Shown one piece after another: positions 32,516-44,000 of a stretch of DNA of 64,000 nucleotides. The notes under the pieces are model-generated. The model was given only the letters and a program-made list of their open reading frames with translations, made no database searches and was not told where the DNA came from. Location: contig CM043700.1 of assembly GCA_023935145.1 (NCBI GenBank), positions 41,210,620 through 41,274,619 on the forward strand, given 5' to 3'. Position numbers and translations under genes: made by a program. Position 1 is the stretch's first letter. Each line of letters starts with the position of its first letter. The stretch comes from Bretschneidera sinensis (lineage: Eukaryota; Streptophyta; Magnoliopsida; Brassicales; Akaniaceae).

Positions 32516-33466
32516 TGTTGGAAATCACCTTAGCAAGATGCCCAGGTGGTGATCTTCCAAACACCCAAGTCTTGAATGACTTGTAAAAAGAATTTCAGCA
32601 ATCGAACACAAAAACAGAAAATCAAAGAAAGAAAGAAGACAAGTAATTTGTTGTCGAGGTTCGGCAATGTGCCTATGTCCCCGTGAGTTCCTCCGAACTC
32701 TCTGCACTATCTCAATGGTTCTTACAAAGTTACAGCAATCCCCTTCAAGAATCCAAGTTCTTGAAGAAACAAGAAGAGAAGGAAGAAGATGAGAACTCAA
32801 CAATGTTCTCTAATCTAATCTAGACTCTCTCTATCTTATTAAAACCAGCCTCACAACAAGAGTCCCTCCTGTGTTTATATCTCTCACACAATTCTCTCTT
32901 GTGTTTACAATGATCTCACAATGTCACAAAACTCTCTTGTATGTGTGTTTTTTTGTATCTTGTATTATCTTATGAAATGAGGCATTGAGAACCCCTTTTA
33001 TAGCCTCTTAATTCTTGGACATTCTTGTGAGTCATTATCCTCCCTTTGATCATGTTCTTCCTTTAATCTCAGCCCTACATCACTCTCCAAGTGATGCTGT
33101 GCGTTTTGGTGTGGTGCACACATGATTGGAGAGGTCTTATGCATGCTGGATCATGTGTGCAACCATGTACTGTGTGCTGCGGCGCTGGGCGAGGGCTGGT
33201 GTGCTGCTTGCTGTGAGGTGCAGCGCTGGGCAGGGTGTGCTGCGCCCTGACCTGATGCTGCAGCCTCCTGATGCTGTGCGCACACTTTCTGCTTGTGTGC
33301 TGAAACTTGCACAGCAGTGTGCGTGACCTTCCCACGCTCAAAATTGAGGCACACACATGTGTGCAACCTTATAACTTGCTGAACTTTGATATCCCACAAT
33401 TGGTTTGGACATTAACCAACCTTAGACCATGTTTGGACATGTTTGAAACTTAGACAAATAACAACA
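32516..33466 (-). repeat. 5' LTR of the copia element
   Basis: 951 bp, from TGTTGGAAATC (plus-strand view) to ATAACAACA. It contains a GC-rich GCTGTG stretch (33230-33310) that generates spurious open frames. Confidence 0.92.
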
Positions 33467-33800
33467 TCCAACTTTATAAGCTGTTTATTCAGCTCATTTA
33501 AGACGTAAAGGGCTGAACATCAGCAGTCCCAAACGAGGGCTGAGAGAGGTGAGATTAAAGGAATCACTTTATCACCATGGAGATTTGTTGATTATGCTAT
33601 CTAGTTTTGCAGCATCAAATTTTTGCATCAAAAGTTAGCATACAATTGGCTACTGGGCATGGATTGAGTAAAGCGAAAATCAATACTGATTTTTACTACT
33701 GTTCAATGAAAATTGTTCTAAACAACTCACCAAAGTGCTTCAACAAAGTTTTCAAATTATTGGTACATATTCCGATCATTTGATTCTATAATTTCCAGCT
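33467..33800. other. Downstream flank of the dioxygenase gene
   Basis: Continues the sequence interrupted at 27867 by the copia element (TTATAAGCTGTTTATTCAG). No gene. Confidence 0.5.
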
Positions 33801-35710
33801 TCATAGCTTGAACAATTCAAGGCCAGAATTCACATCAAGTCCCTTGGAGAAGAATTTAGATAAATATTCACTTACCAGAAAATCTCTGTAAAGAGCTGGA
33901 TTATCTTCAGACAGTAACTCCTTGATTGGTCCAAAAGGCTTTGGGGGTAACACAGCTGATCCAGTGAAAAAGCACGCCACAGAAATCCTTAAACTAACAC
34001 CTTGGGAAACTACTCTGTGGTCAACACTCTTGAACTTGTCATTTGATACAATCTGAATTTATTTAAGAGACCTTAAAAAGATTAGTAATAGATAAATAAT
34101 TATCATAATAATGGCAATGATAATGACGATGATAACTACAAAGGACAAACCTGGAGAAAGTCTCCTATATTTACTACCAAGGCTCCAGGAATGGGGTGAA
34201 CATCAACCCAACGATTTCCATGAAGGACTTGAAGGCCGCCAATTTGGTCCTGCAGAAGAATAGTAAGGAATGCAGGATCGGAGTGCTTGCTAGTTCCCAT
34301 GGTCAGCTCCGGCAGAGGGGAAGGAGGGTAGTAATGACAGACAAAGGTACACCCCTTGGCACATTCCATGGCTTGTAAATGGTCAGGTTTTAGCCCTAGC
34401 GCCTCTGATAATAATTTGAAAAGAGTGCTCACCAACTCCTTCACATGATTTGCATACTCAATTGTAGATGCTCTGTATACTTACAAAGTTAATGTTATGT
34501 TGTGTAATAGTACAAATTAGCCATAGTTACCAATCTAGATTGCACAAAAAGGAGGAATAAGCTGATAGAATCGTCTCATAATGGATAGAGGCTCCTATAG
34601 GACTAAATAATTTGAGTAAATGTCAAGGAAAATGTTTAAATTAGTGATGCTTTCCAAGTAGTTTACCTGCCGAGTTTTGAACAGTTTGCAGTAGTTTTTG
34701 ATATATTTCCCTACCATTTTGTCTGAGTATTCATGATGAGGATGAGGGAGACTTCTCCGTAGAAAATAAGTTCATAAATATATTGCATTATTTGCTTTTA
34801 CATGAAGTGTCATTGACTTGAGCAACTGAAATTAGCAGCAGCCATGTAATGCTGGTGACATGAGAATTTTCATAGCCAAAAGATCGAAGAACCAACTAAA
34901 TCAGTTTTAGGACACCAAATAGCATTATGAAATCTGATTATCATGTGAGTTGGCTGATCATCATAATGAAGATGTAGAGGTCATAAACCATATAATTGAT
35001 TGTTCAAGAGTTGCTACTTCAGTGTAAAGTTAAAAAGCTATGAAGTAAAATCTGCCTGTCAGTCTGATAGAAAAATTCGTAGATGGGATCCAAATTACTA
35101 GAGACTGTTAAACTCAATTAACAATTTATGCAAGAAAATTAACACATATAGGTAGAGTAAGGGTTTACCTACAAGCTGCTGGTAATTCTTCAGGATCCAA
35201 ATTACTAGAAGCTGCCATGGAGATAGTCAACGTGTCCCTCCAATCAGCTGCTCGTGAATGATACAGATCAAAATTGCTGTTGAATCTGACTTTCCTCGTC
35301 CGGTCACGAGAATGAAACTCTTTCTTCACCTCAGCATCTCCCTCATGAAATCTGCATATTCCTTTGATCATATCTTCTAACACGTTCAAGGGGATACCAT
35401 GATTTACCACCTGAAAAAAGCCCCACGTCTCGGATGCAATCTGAATCTCATCAACGATCTCCTTATGCTGATTGCTTCCGATGCCATTAAGATCTATGAT
35501 TGGAACTTGACAGTTGATCAGAGGACAATCCAACTGATCCTTGGCGAGCTGATCGGATGGCCGAATGAATATCTTGGGGATATTGAGAATCCCAGCATCA
35601 ACAAGACCTTTAACACCAGCTTTCGTATCATCAAAGTCCTTGAGCTCTTTAGCCCGGTCATAAACTGATACGGTTTGAGTAGATGATTTTCCAGCAGCTG
35701 AGATATCCAT
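33801..35710 (-). CDS. 2-oxoglutarate/Fe(II) dioxygenase, ACC-oxidase-homologue type (intact, 3 exons)
   Basis: Exons 35169-35710, 34151-34472 and 33801-34052 join in frame to 371 residues, the normal family length. Junctions are AG|GTAAAC, CAG|AGCATC, CAG|GTTTGT and CAG|ATTGTA. The N-terminal DIOX_N region includes GVKGLVDAGI and WGFFQVVNHGIP. The jelly-roll core has the iron ligands His244 and Asp246 (KHSDPAF) and His300 (VDHRV), and the 2-oxoglutarate-binding Arg310-x-Ser312 (RIS). The protein ends LELFKL. Members hydroxylate or desaturate small metabolites in the cytosol; the substrate cannot be read here. The start ATG overlaps the stop of a paralogous exon-3 fragment (TAATG), so no ordinary promoter lies before it. 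Intron 1 (34473-35168) holds nothing else. Confidence 0.92.
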
Positions 35711-35865
35711 TAGTCTTTGTTTGACAACAATTCCTTGTTTGGGCCATACATCTTCTCTGTAGGGTAAAGATGTCGAGTGAAAAAGCAAGCTACAGATATT
35801 CTGGGGCCTATATGATTTGCCAACACCCTGTGCTCCACAGTTTTGAACTTGTCATTACACATCAG
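35710..35865 (-). pseudogene. Paralogous dioxygenase exon 3, truncated at the next gene's ATG
   Basis: From the acceptor at 35866-35868 it reads CNDKFKTVEHRVLANHIGP and RISVACFF, with the distal iron His and the RxS motif. It then departs into LYPTEKMYGPNKELLSNKD and stops at TAA 35710-35712. The expected last ~30 residues are missing. The stop shares its final bases with the start codon of the intact gene (TAATG), so the fusion point lies within or just before this tail. Confidence 0.87.
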
Positions 35866-36159
35866 CTGTACATCACAAGAATTATGTAAACAAGTTCACT
35901 AACACGCATTAATTTGCTTTTCCTCACTCGAAAAATTATGAGAAAGAATTAGTAGAAAGTAGAAAGCAGGATTTAAAATAAACACAAGACAGAAAAACTG
36001 TTAATTTCAAATTTAATTATGTCTTCATCACTGATTTGACGAATATTCCTTCCAAAATATGCAACTACATATTTTGACCAAAATAATTATAGATGATAAT
36101 GTGAATTGATAGGATGGGAAAGATTAATAGAAAACATAATTTGATATTAAAGAACTTGC

Positions 36160-36183
36160 CTGTAAGAGATCTCCGATGTTTAA
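36160..36183 (-). pseudogene. Last codons of a dioxygenase exon 2, cut by the hAT-like element
   Basis: Reads N-I-G-D-L-L-Q followed by CAG|GCAAGT, a GC-type splice donor; the intron leads to the exon-3 fragment at 35865. Everything upstream is replaced by the element at 36184. Confidence 0.8.
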
Positions 36184-37019
36184 TAGGGTGACAATTTGGA
36201 TTGACGGGTCGTGTTCGTGTCGTGTCGAAATTAGATATAACACTAAATGAGTCGATACGAACACGAGACGATTATTAATCGTGTCAAGAAAACCCAATAT
36301 TAACACGACCATTTTATTAAATGGGTAACACGACACGATACACTTAACCCGTTTAATAAACGAGTTGTATTAGACACGACTAACATATTAGACACGACAA
36401 CCTAACACAACACAACTAACATGTTAGACACGACAACCCGACACGATTAACCAAACACGATATTTTTATTACATAAACAAATATAAGTTATATTACATAA
36501 CCATCAATCTAATCACTCATGATCCAAATTCCAACATATTCATGATCCAAATACACATAAAAAAGTCTAATTAATAACATAAACATTATCTTATCAACTA
36601 TCATCTATACTGGGAGAGAGGAGAGAGTTTGTAGACTCTGTGATGCGTTGCTATTGAGTGAGTCTGTGAGGGAGTGTTTTGTATTTGTGATGTAGTGAAA
36701 ATAGGAATTAGGGTTTATTTTATACACACACTAAGAATTTTTTTTAATGTAATAGACAAAATTTTTTAAATGGGTCATAAACAGGTCATGGGTCATAATC
36801 GTGTCAATACGACTCATTAGACCCATGAATTTAATCGTGCATAATTGTATCATTTCGGGTTGATGGGTCCACTCGAGACACAACATGACTTTTCCGTATC
36901 ATAATCGTGTCGACACGATTACGACACGAACCCGATTATACACAACACTAACACACTTTATTTTGTGTCGTGTCGTGTCGTGTCGGGTTCATGTTTCGTG
37001 TCCAAAATTGCCACCCCTA
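36184..37019. mobile_element. Non-autonomous hAT-like DNA element (836 bp)
   Basis: Terminal inverted repeats TAGGGTGACAATTTGGA at the left and the complement of TAGGGGTGGCAATTTTGGA at the right. The subterminal regions are rich in CGTGTCGTGTCG and ACACGACACG. No transposase is encoded. The 8 bases on each side (ATGTTTAA and GTTATAGC) do not match. The hAT assignment rests on the TAGGGGTGGCAA end, familiar from plant hAT derivatives. Confidence 0.75.
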
Positions 37020-37022
37020 GTT

Positions 37023-37475
37023 ATAGCCACAAAAGTACAAGGGACCTTTGGATACATTGATCCTGAGTATCTAAAGATAGGTAATTTAACGGAAAAGAGT
37101 GATGTTTATAGCTTTTGTGTTGTTCTTGTGGAGCGTTTAGCAGGAGAGAAGCCTTACTAAAATAGAAACATCATTCAATATTTCATCCTTTCAATTGAAG
37201 ACAACACTCTCTCTCAGATTCTAAGCTTTGAGGTTGCTGATGAAGGTGAAATGAAAGAGATACAAGCTGTTGGCGAGCTTGCAAAGCAATGCCTACATAG
37301 CAGCGGTGTGAAAAGGCCAACGATGAAGGAAGTGTCATATGAGCTAACAAAGTTGAATAAGGTACATGAGAATTTGTATGCTCCGTAGCACAATGAAGAG
37401 GTCGAGTACACATTAGGTACCGAAATATACGACTTCCTTGAGATTGAAAATACAACTGATCAAAGCATGTGTTGA
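37023..37475 (+). pseudogene. Wall-associated-kinase-like protein, C-terminal kinase fragment
   Basis: One frame from 37023 to TGA at 37473-37475. It starts inside the activation segment ([15 protein letters not shown]), then [24 protein letters not shown], a TAA stop at 37158-37160, and onward ELAKQCLHSSGVKRPTMKEVSYEL, which is kinase subdomain XI of WAK-type receptors. A TAG follows YAP near 37387. The FG of the VYSFG motif is FC. The N-terminal extracellular, membrane and ATP-binding parts are missing, cut at the hAT-like element. A 5'-truncated pseudogene. Confidence 0.88.
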
Positions 37476-37524
37476 TGTTGCAAAGATTGTTAGTGCTGAC
37501 TTGGCCTTGGCGTTGATGTGGCCC

Positions 37525-38012
37525 TACACAAGTAACAGATGTGAACTAAAGGACCCTCGAAAGGAAGGGAGGGGGAGACCTCTGAGGGTGCTCCGACGCT
37601 CTAATTAGAAAAAGGGCTCAAGACAGGCCGAGGGCGAGGGTTAATTCTATAGCAACTTAAGTGCAGATTGTGTAAGTGTGAATGAATGTTGAACTCCCAT
37701 ACCTCAATTTATTTACAGTTGTCCGAGTGGAAGCCGTTCACATGGAGAAGGAATGGGTCAGCCCCTATGATCTTGGGATTCAGAGGCAAGTCTTAATAGC
37801 GTGATCAAGGCGTTGAGTGTGTCAGGGTGGTCGCATGTTTCAAAGGGATTAGGTCCACTAATCACGCTTTGACGTAGCGGGGGTGTTCCTGGCTTGTCCC
37901 ATGTGTGCCTTATAATGCTGAGGAGGCTTGACACGTGTCTTCGTCCTATAGGTGACACTAGAGTCCACGTGTGGGTTTCTTACTAGACTAGGGTGTTGTG
38001 GGTTACATCACA
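37525..38012 (-). repeat. 3' LTR of Tat copy 2
   Basis: In element sense it starts TGTGATGTAACCC at 38012 and ends near ACTTGTGTA at 37525. It shares the AGAGCGTCGGAG and TTAGTTCAC blocks and the end with the LTR at 10110-10561, though the middle is diverged. It abuts the WAK pseudogene. Confidence 0.75.
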
Positions 38013-38051
38013 GGCCCCCCACTTCCTCAAGTACATATGCCTTGAGGAAGT
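38013..38051 (-). promoter_or_regulatory. Polypurine tract and hairpin of Tat copy 2
   Basis: GAGGAAGTGGGGGGCC on the minus strand (38013-38028) directly before the LTR. ACTTCCTCAAG (38021-38031) pairs perfectly with CTTGAGGAAGT (38041-38051) around TACATATGC. Confidence 0.85.
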
Positions 38052-38094
38052 AAAACGTGATGCGTCATGGCCGAGCATTTATACTGTGATTTTT

Positions 38095-41000
38095 TTAGAA
38101 ACGAAATTGAGCCTCAGTCAGCGAAAAATTTGGCCGAGCATATGCAGAGCAGCTTATACGCTCGGTCTTGGAGAATTTAGGCCAAGCGTATGCAAAACAG
38201 CTCATACGCTCAGACTCGGAGAAATTTAGTCGAGCGTATGCAAAGTAGCTCATATGCTCGGACTTGAAGAATTTTGGATGAACGTATGCACAGTAACTCA
38301 TACGCTCGGACTTGGAGAAATTAGGCCGACTGTATCCAAAACAGCTCATACTCTCAGACTTGAAGAATTTCGACCGTGCGTATGCACAAAAGCTCATACA
38401 CTCGGACTTGGAGAAATTTGGCCGAGCGTATGCAAAGTAGCTCATACGCTCGGACTTAGAGAAATTTGGTAGAGTGTATGCAAAGCAGCTAATACACTCG
38501 GACTTGGAGAAATTTGGCCGAGCGTATGCAAAACAGCTCAAACGCTCAGACTTGGAGAATCTAGGCCGAACATATGACAAGCAGCTCATACCTCGGACTT
38601 GGAGAAATTTGGCCGAGTGTAAGCAAAACAGCTCATATACTCGGACTTGGAGAATCTAGGCTGAGTGTATGACAAACAACTCAAATGCTCGGACTTGGAG
38701 AAATTTGGCCGAGCTGATGCAAAACAGCTTATACACTCGGACTTGGAGAAATTTGGTCGAGTGTATGTAAAGTAGCTCATATCCTCGGACTTGGAGAATC
38801 TAGGCCGAGCTTATGACAATCAGCTCATACACTCGGTCTTGGACAAATTTGGTCGAGCGTATGCAAAGAAGCTCATACGTTCGGACTTGGAGAATCTAGG
38901 CCGAGCGTATGACAAGCAGTTCATACGCTCCGACTTGGAGAAATTTGGCCGAGCGTATGCATAGCAGCTCATACGCTCGAACTTGGAGAAATTTGGCTGA
39001 GCATATGACAAGCAGCTCATACGCTGGGACTTGGAGAAATTTGGACGAGTGTATGACAAGCAGCTCATACGCTCGGACTTAGAGAAATTTGGCTGAGGGT
39101 ATGCAAAACAGCTCATACGCTTGGACTTAGAGAATCTAGGCCGAGCATATGACAAACAGCTCATACACTCGGACTTGAGCACATACGCCCGGACTTGGAG
39201 AAATTTGGCCAAGGGTATGCAAAACAGCTTATATGCTCAGACTTGGAGAATCTAGGCCGAGCATATGACAAACAGCTCATACACTCAGACTTGGATAAAT
39301 TTGGCCGAGCGTATGCTAAGCAACTCATACACTCAGACTTGGAGAACCTAGGCCGAGCGTATGGCAAACAGCTCATACGCTCGGACTTAGAGAAATTTGG
39401 CCAAGTGTATGCAAAGCGGCTCATACGCTCGGACTTGGAGAAATTTGGCTGAGTGTATGCCAAACAGCTCATACGCTCGGACTTAGAGAATCTAGGCCGA
39501 GCGTACGACAAACAACTCATACGCTTGGACTTGGAGAAATTTGGGCGAGCATATGCAAAGCAGCTCATATTCTTGGACTTGGAGAAATTTGCCTGAGCGT
39601 ATGCAAAACAACTCATATGCTTGGACTTAGAGAAATTTGGCCGAGCGTATGAGAAACAGCTTATACGCTCGAACTTAGAGAAATTTGGCCGAGTGTATAC
39701 AAAGCAGTTTATACGCTCGGACTTGGAAAAATTTGGCCGAGTGTATGACAAGCTGCTCATACCCTCGGATTTGGAGAATCTAGGCTGAGCATATGACAAG
39801 CAGCTCACACGCTCGGACTTGGAGAAATTTGGTCGAGTGTGTGTAAAGCAGCTCATATGCTCGGACTTGGAGAAATTTGGCCGAGCGTATACAAGGAAGC
39901 TTATACACTCGGACTTGGAGAATCTAGGTCGAGTGTATAATAAACAGCTCATATGCACGGACTTGGAGAAATTTTGCCGCGCGTTTGCAAAGTAGCTCAT
40001 ACGCTCAAACATGGAGAATCTAGGCCGAGCGTATGACAAACAACTCATATGCTCGTACTTGGAGAAATTTGGTTGAGTGCATGCACAGCAGCTCATATGC
40101 TCGGACTTGGATAATCTAGGATGAGTGTATGACAAGCAGCTCATACACTCAAACTTGTAAAAATTTGGCCAGGCATATGCAAAACAGCTTAAACACTTGG
40201 ACTTGAAGAAATTCGGCGAAGCATATGCAAATTAACTCATACACTCGGACTTGGAGAATCTAGGCTGAGCGTATGACAAACAGCTTATAGGCTCGGACTT
40301 GGAGAAATTTGGCTGAATGTATGTAAAGAAGCTCATACGCTTGGACTTGGAGAATCTAGGTAGAGCGTATGACAAGTAGCTCATATGCTCGGACTTAGAG
40401 AAGTTTGGCCGAGCTTGTGCGAAACAACTCATACGCTTTACTTGGAGAATCTAGGTCGAGTGTATGACAAGCAGCTCAAACGCTCGGACTTGGAGAATCT
40501 AGGCTGATCGTTTGACAAGCAGCTCATACGCTCGGACTTGGAGAAATTTGGCCGAGCGTATACAAAGCAACTTATACGCTCGCACTTGGAGAAATTTGGC
40601 CGAGTGTATGTAAAGTAGTTCATACGCTCAGACTTTGAGAATCTAGGCCAATCGTATGACAAACAGCTCATAGGCTCGGACTTGGAGAAATTTGGCCGAG
40701 CTTATGACAATTAGCTCATACACTCGGACTTGGAGAAATTTGGCCTAACGTATGTAAAACAGTTTATATTCTCGGACTTGGAGAAATTTGGCCGAGGGTA
40801 TGCAAAGCAGCTCATATGCTCGGACATGGAGAATCTAGGCCGAACGTATGACAAACGGCTCATACACTCAGACTTGGAGAAATTTGGCTGAGTGTATGAC
40901 AAGCAGCTCATACACTCAGACTTGTAGAAATTTGGCCGAGTATACGCAAAACAGCTCATACGCTCGGACTTAGAGAATCTAGGCCGAGCGTATGATAAGC

Positions 41001-44000
41001 AGCTCATACGCTCGGACTTTGAGAAATTTGGCCGAGTGTATTCAAAGCAGCTCATACGCTCGAACTTAGAGAAATTTGGCCAAGCGTATGACAAACAACT
41101 CATACGCTCGGACTTGGAGAAATTTGGCTGAGCGTATGCGAAGCAACTTATACGCTCATACTTGGAGAAATTTGACCGAGCATATGCAAAGTAGCTCGTA
41201 CACTCAGACTTAGAGAATCTAGGTCGAGCGTATGACAAGCAACTCATGCGCTTGGACTTGGAGAAATTTGGCCGAGTCTATGCAAAGCAGTCTACACGCT
41301 CGAACTTAGAGAAATTTGGCCGAGCTTATGACAAATAGCTCATACACTCAGACATAGAGAAATTAGGCCGAGTGTATGACAAATAGCTCATACGCTCGGA
41401 CTTGGAGAATCTAGGCAAAGCGTTTGACAAGTAGATCATATGCTCGGACTTGAGAAATTTGGCCGAGCGTATGCAAAACAGCTTATACACTCGCACTTGG
41501 AGAAATTTGGTCGAGTGTATGCAAAGTAGCTCATACACTCAGACTTAGAGAATCTAGGCCGATTGTATAACAAGCAGCTCATATGCTCGGACTTGGAGAA
41601 ATTTGGCCGAGCTTATGCAAAGCAGCTCATACGCTCGAACGTGGAGAAATTTGGCTGAGCTTATGACAAGCAGCTCATACTCTCGGACTTGGAGAAATTT
41701 GACCGAGTGTATGACAAGCGACTCATATACACAGACTTGGAGAAATTTTGCCGAGGGTATGCAAAACAGCTCATATGCTCGAACATGGAGAATCTAGGTC
41801 GAGCGTATGACAAATGGCTCATACACTCGGACTTGGAGAAATTTGGCCGAGCGTATGACAAGCAGCTCATACACTCAGACTTGTAGAAATTTGGCCGAGT
41901 ATATGCAAAACAGCTCATACGCTCGGACTTAGAGAATCTAGGCCGAGCGTATGATAAGCAGCTCATACGCTCGGACTTTGAGAAATTTGGCCGAGCGTAT
42001 GCAAAGCAGCTCATACGCTCGAACTTGGAGAAATTTGGCCAAGCGTATGACAAACAGCTCATACGCTCGGACTTGGAGAAATTTGGCCGAGCTTATGCAA
42101 AGCAGCTCATACGCTCAGACTTGGAGAATCTAGGCCGAGTGTATAACGAACATCTAATACGCTCGGACTTAGAGATATTTGGCCGAGCGTATGTATAACA
42201 GCTCATATGCTCAGACTTGGAGAATCTAGGCCGAATGTATGACCAGCAGCTCATATGCTCGAACTTGGAGAAATTTGGTCGAGTGTATGGAAAGCAGCTC
42301 ATACGCTCGAACTTGGAGAAATTTGGCCTAGCGTATGACAAGCAGCTCATACACTCGGACTTGGAGAAATTTGGCCGAGCTTATGCAAAGCAGCTGATAT
42401 GCTCGAACTTGGAGAGTCTAGGCCGAGCATATGACAAGCAACTTATACACTCAGACTTGTAGAAATTTGGCCGAGCATGTGCAAAACAGCTCATATGCTT
42501 GGACTTAGAGAATCTAGGCCTAGCATATGACAAGCAGCTCATACGCTCGGACTTGGAGAAATTTGGCCGAGCGTATGCAAAACAGCTTATACGCTCAGAC
42601 TTGGAGAAATTTGGTCGAGCGTATGCAAAGTAGCTCGTACACTCGGACTTAGAGAATCTAGGTCGAGCGTATGACAAGCAGCTCATCCGCTCGGACTTGG
42701 AGAAATTTGGCCGAGCCTATGCAAAGCAGTTCATACGCTCGAACTTAGAGAAATTTGGCCGAGCTTATGACAAATAGCTCATACACTTAGACATAAAGAA
42801 ATTAGGCCGAGTGTATGACAAACAGCTCATACACTCGGACTTGGCGAAATTTAGCCAAGTGTATGCAAAGCAGTTCATACGCTCGGACTTTGAGAAATTT
42901 GGCTGAGCATATGCAAAGCAACTTATACGCTCGCACTTGGAGAAATTTGGCCGAGTGTATGTAAAGTAGGTCATACGCTCAGACTTTGAGAATCTAGACC
43001 GATCGTATGACAAACAGCTCATAGGCTCGGACTTGTAGAAATTTGGCCGAGCTTATGCAAAGCAGCTTATATGCTCGAAATTGGAGAAATTTGGCCGAGC
43101 TTATGACAATCAGCTCATACACTCGGACTTGGAGAAATTTGGCCTAGTGTATGTAAAACAGCTCATACACTCGGACTTGGAGAAATTTGGTCGAGGGTAT
43201 GACAAGCAGCTTATACGCACGGACTTGGAGAAATTTGGCCGAGGGTATGCAAAACAGCTCATATGCTCGGATATGGAGAATCTAGGCCGAGTGTATGACA
43301 AGTAACTCATGCACTCGGACTTGGAGAAATTTGGCTGAGCGTATGCCAAGCAGCTCATACGCTCGGGCATGGAGAATCTAGGCCGAGCGTATAACAAGCA
43401 GCTCATACGCTCGAACTTGGCGAAATTTGGCCGAGTGTATGCAAAGCAGCTCGTACGCTCGAACTTGGAGAAATTCGGCGAAGCATATGCAAAGTAGCTC
43501 ATACGCTCGAACTTGGAGAATCTAGGCCGAGTATATGACATGCAGCTCATATGCTCGGACTTGGAAAAATTTGACCGAATGTATGCAAAGAAGGTCATAC
43601 ACTCAGACTTGGAAAATCTAGGCCGAGCGTATGACAAGCAACTCATACGCTCGAACTTAAAAAAATTTGGCCGAGTGTATGCAAAACAGCTCATACCCTC
43701 GAACTTAGAGAAATTTGGCTGAGCGAAACAGCTCATACGCTCGAACTTGGAGAAATTTGGCCAAGCGTATGATAAGCAGCTCATACGCTCGAACTTTGAG
43801 AAATTTGGCCGAACTTATGCAAAGCAGCTCATAAGCTTGAACGTGGAGAAATTTTATCGAGCTTATGACAAGCAGCTTATACGTTCGGACTTGGAGAAAT
43901 TTGACCGAGCGTATGTAAAACAACTCATATGCTCGGACTTGGAGAAATTTGGCCGAGTGTATGACAAGCGGCTCATATGCACAGACTTGGAGAAATTTGG

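Larger units (their letters stand above)
27868..33466 (-). mobile_element. Ty1/copia retrotransposon, internally deleted
   Basis: Minus strand. LTRs lie at about 27868-28835 (3') and 32516-33466 (5'), nearly identical by eye. Gag-pol lies between them in copia order: gag, protease, integrase, RT, RNase H. A primer site is present and the RT is largely deleted. The left LTR lost its first few bases (TCTCGAAATC against TGTTGGAAATC), so the target duplication cannot be confirmed. It is inserted between parts of the dioxygenase cluster. Confidence 0.92.

Noticed and set aside
36124..36336. 70-codon minus-strand frame
   Set aside because: It joins hAT-like terminal sequence to a dioxygenase exon end and intron; it is not one gene.
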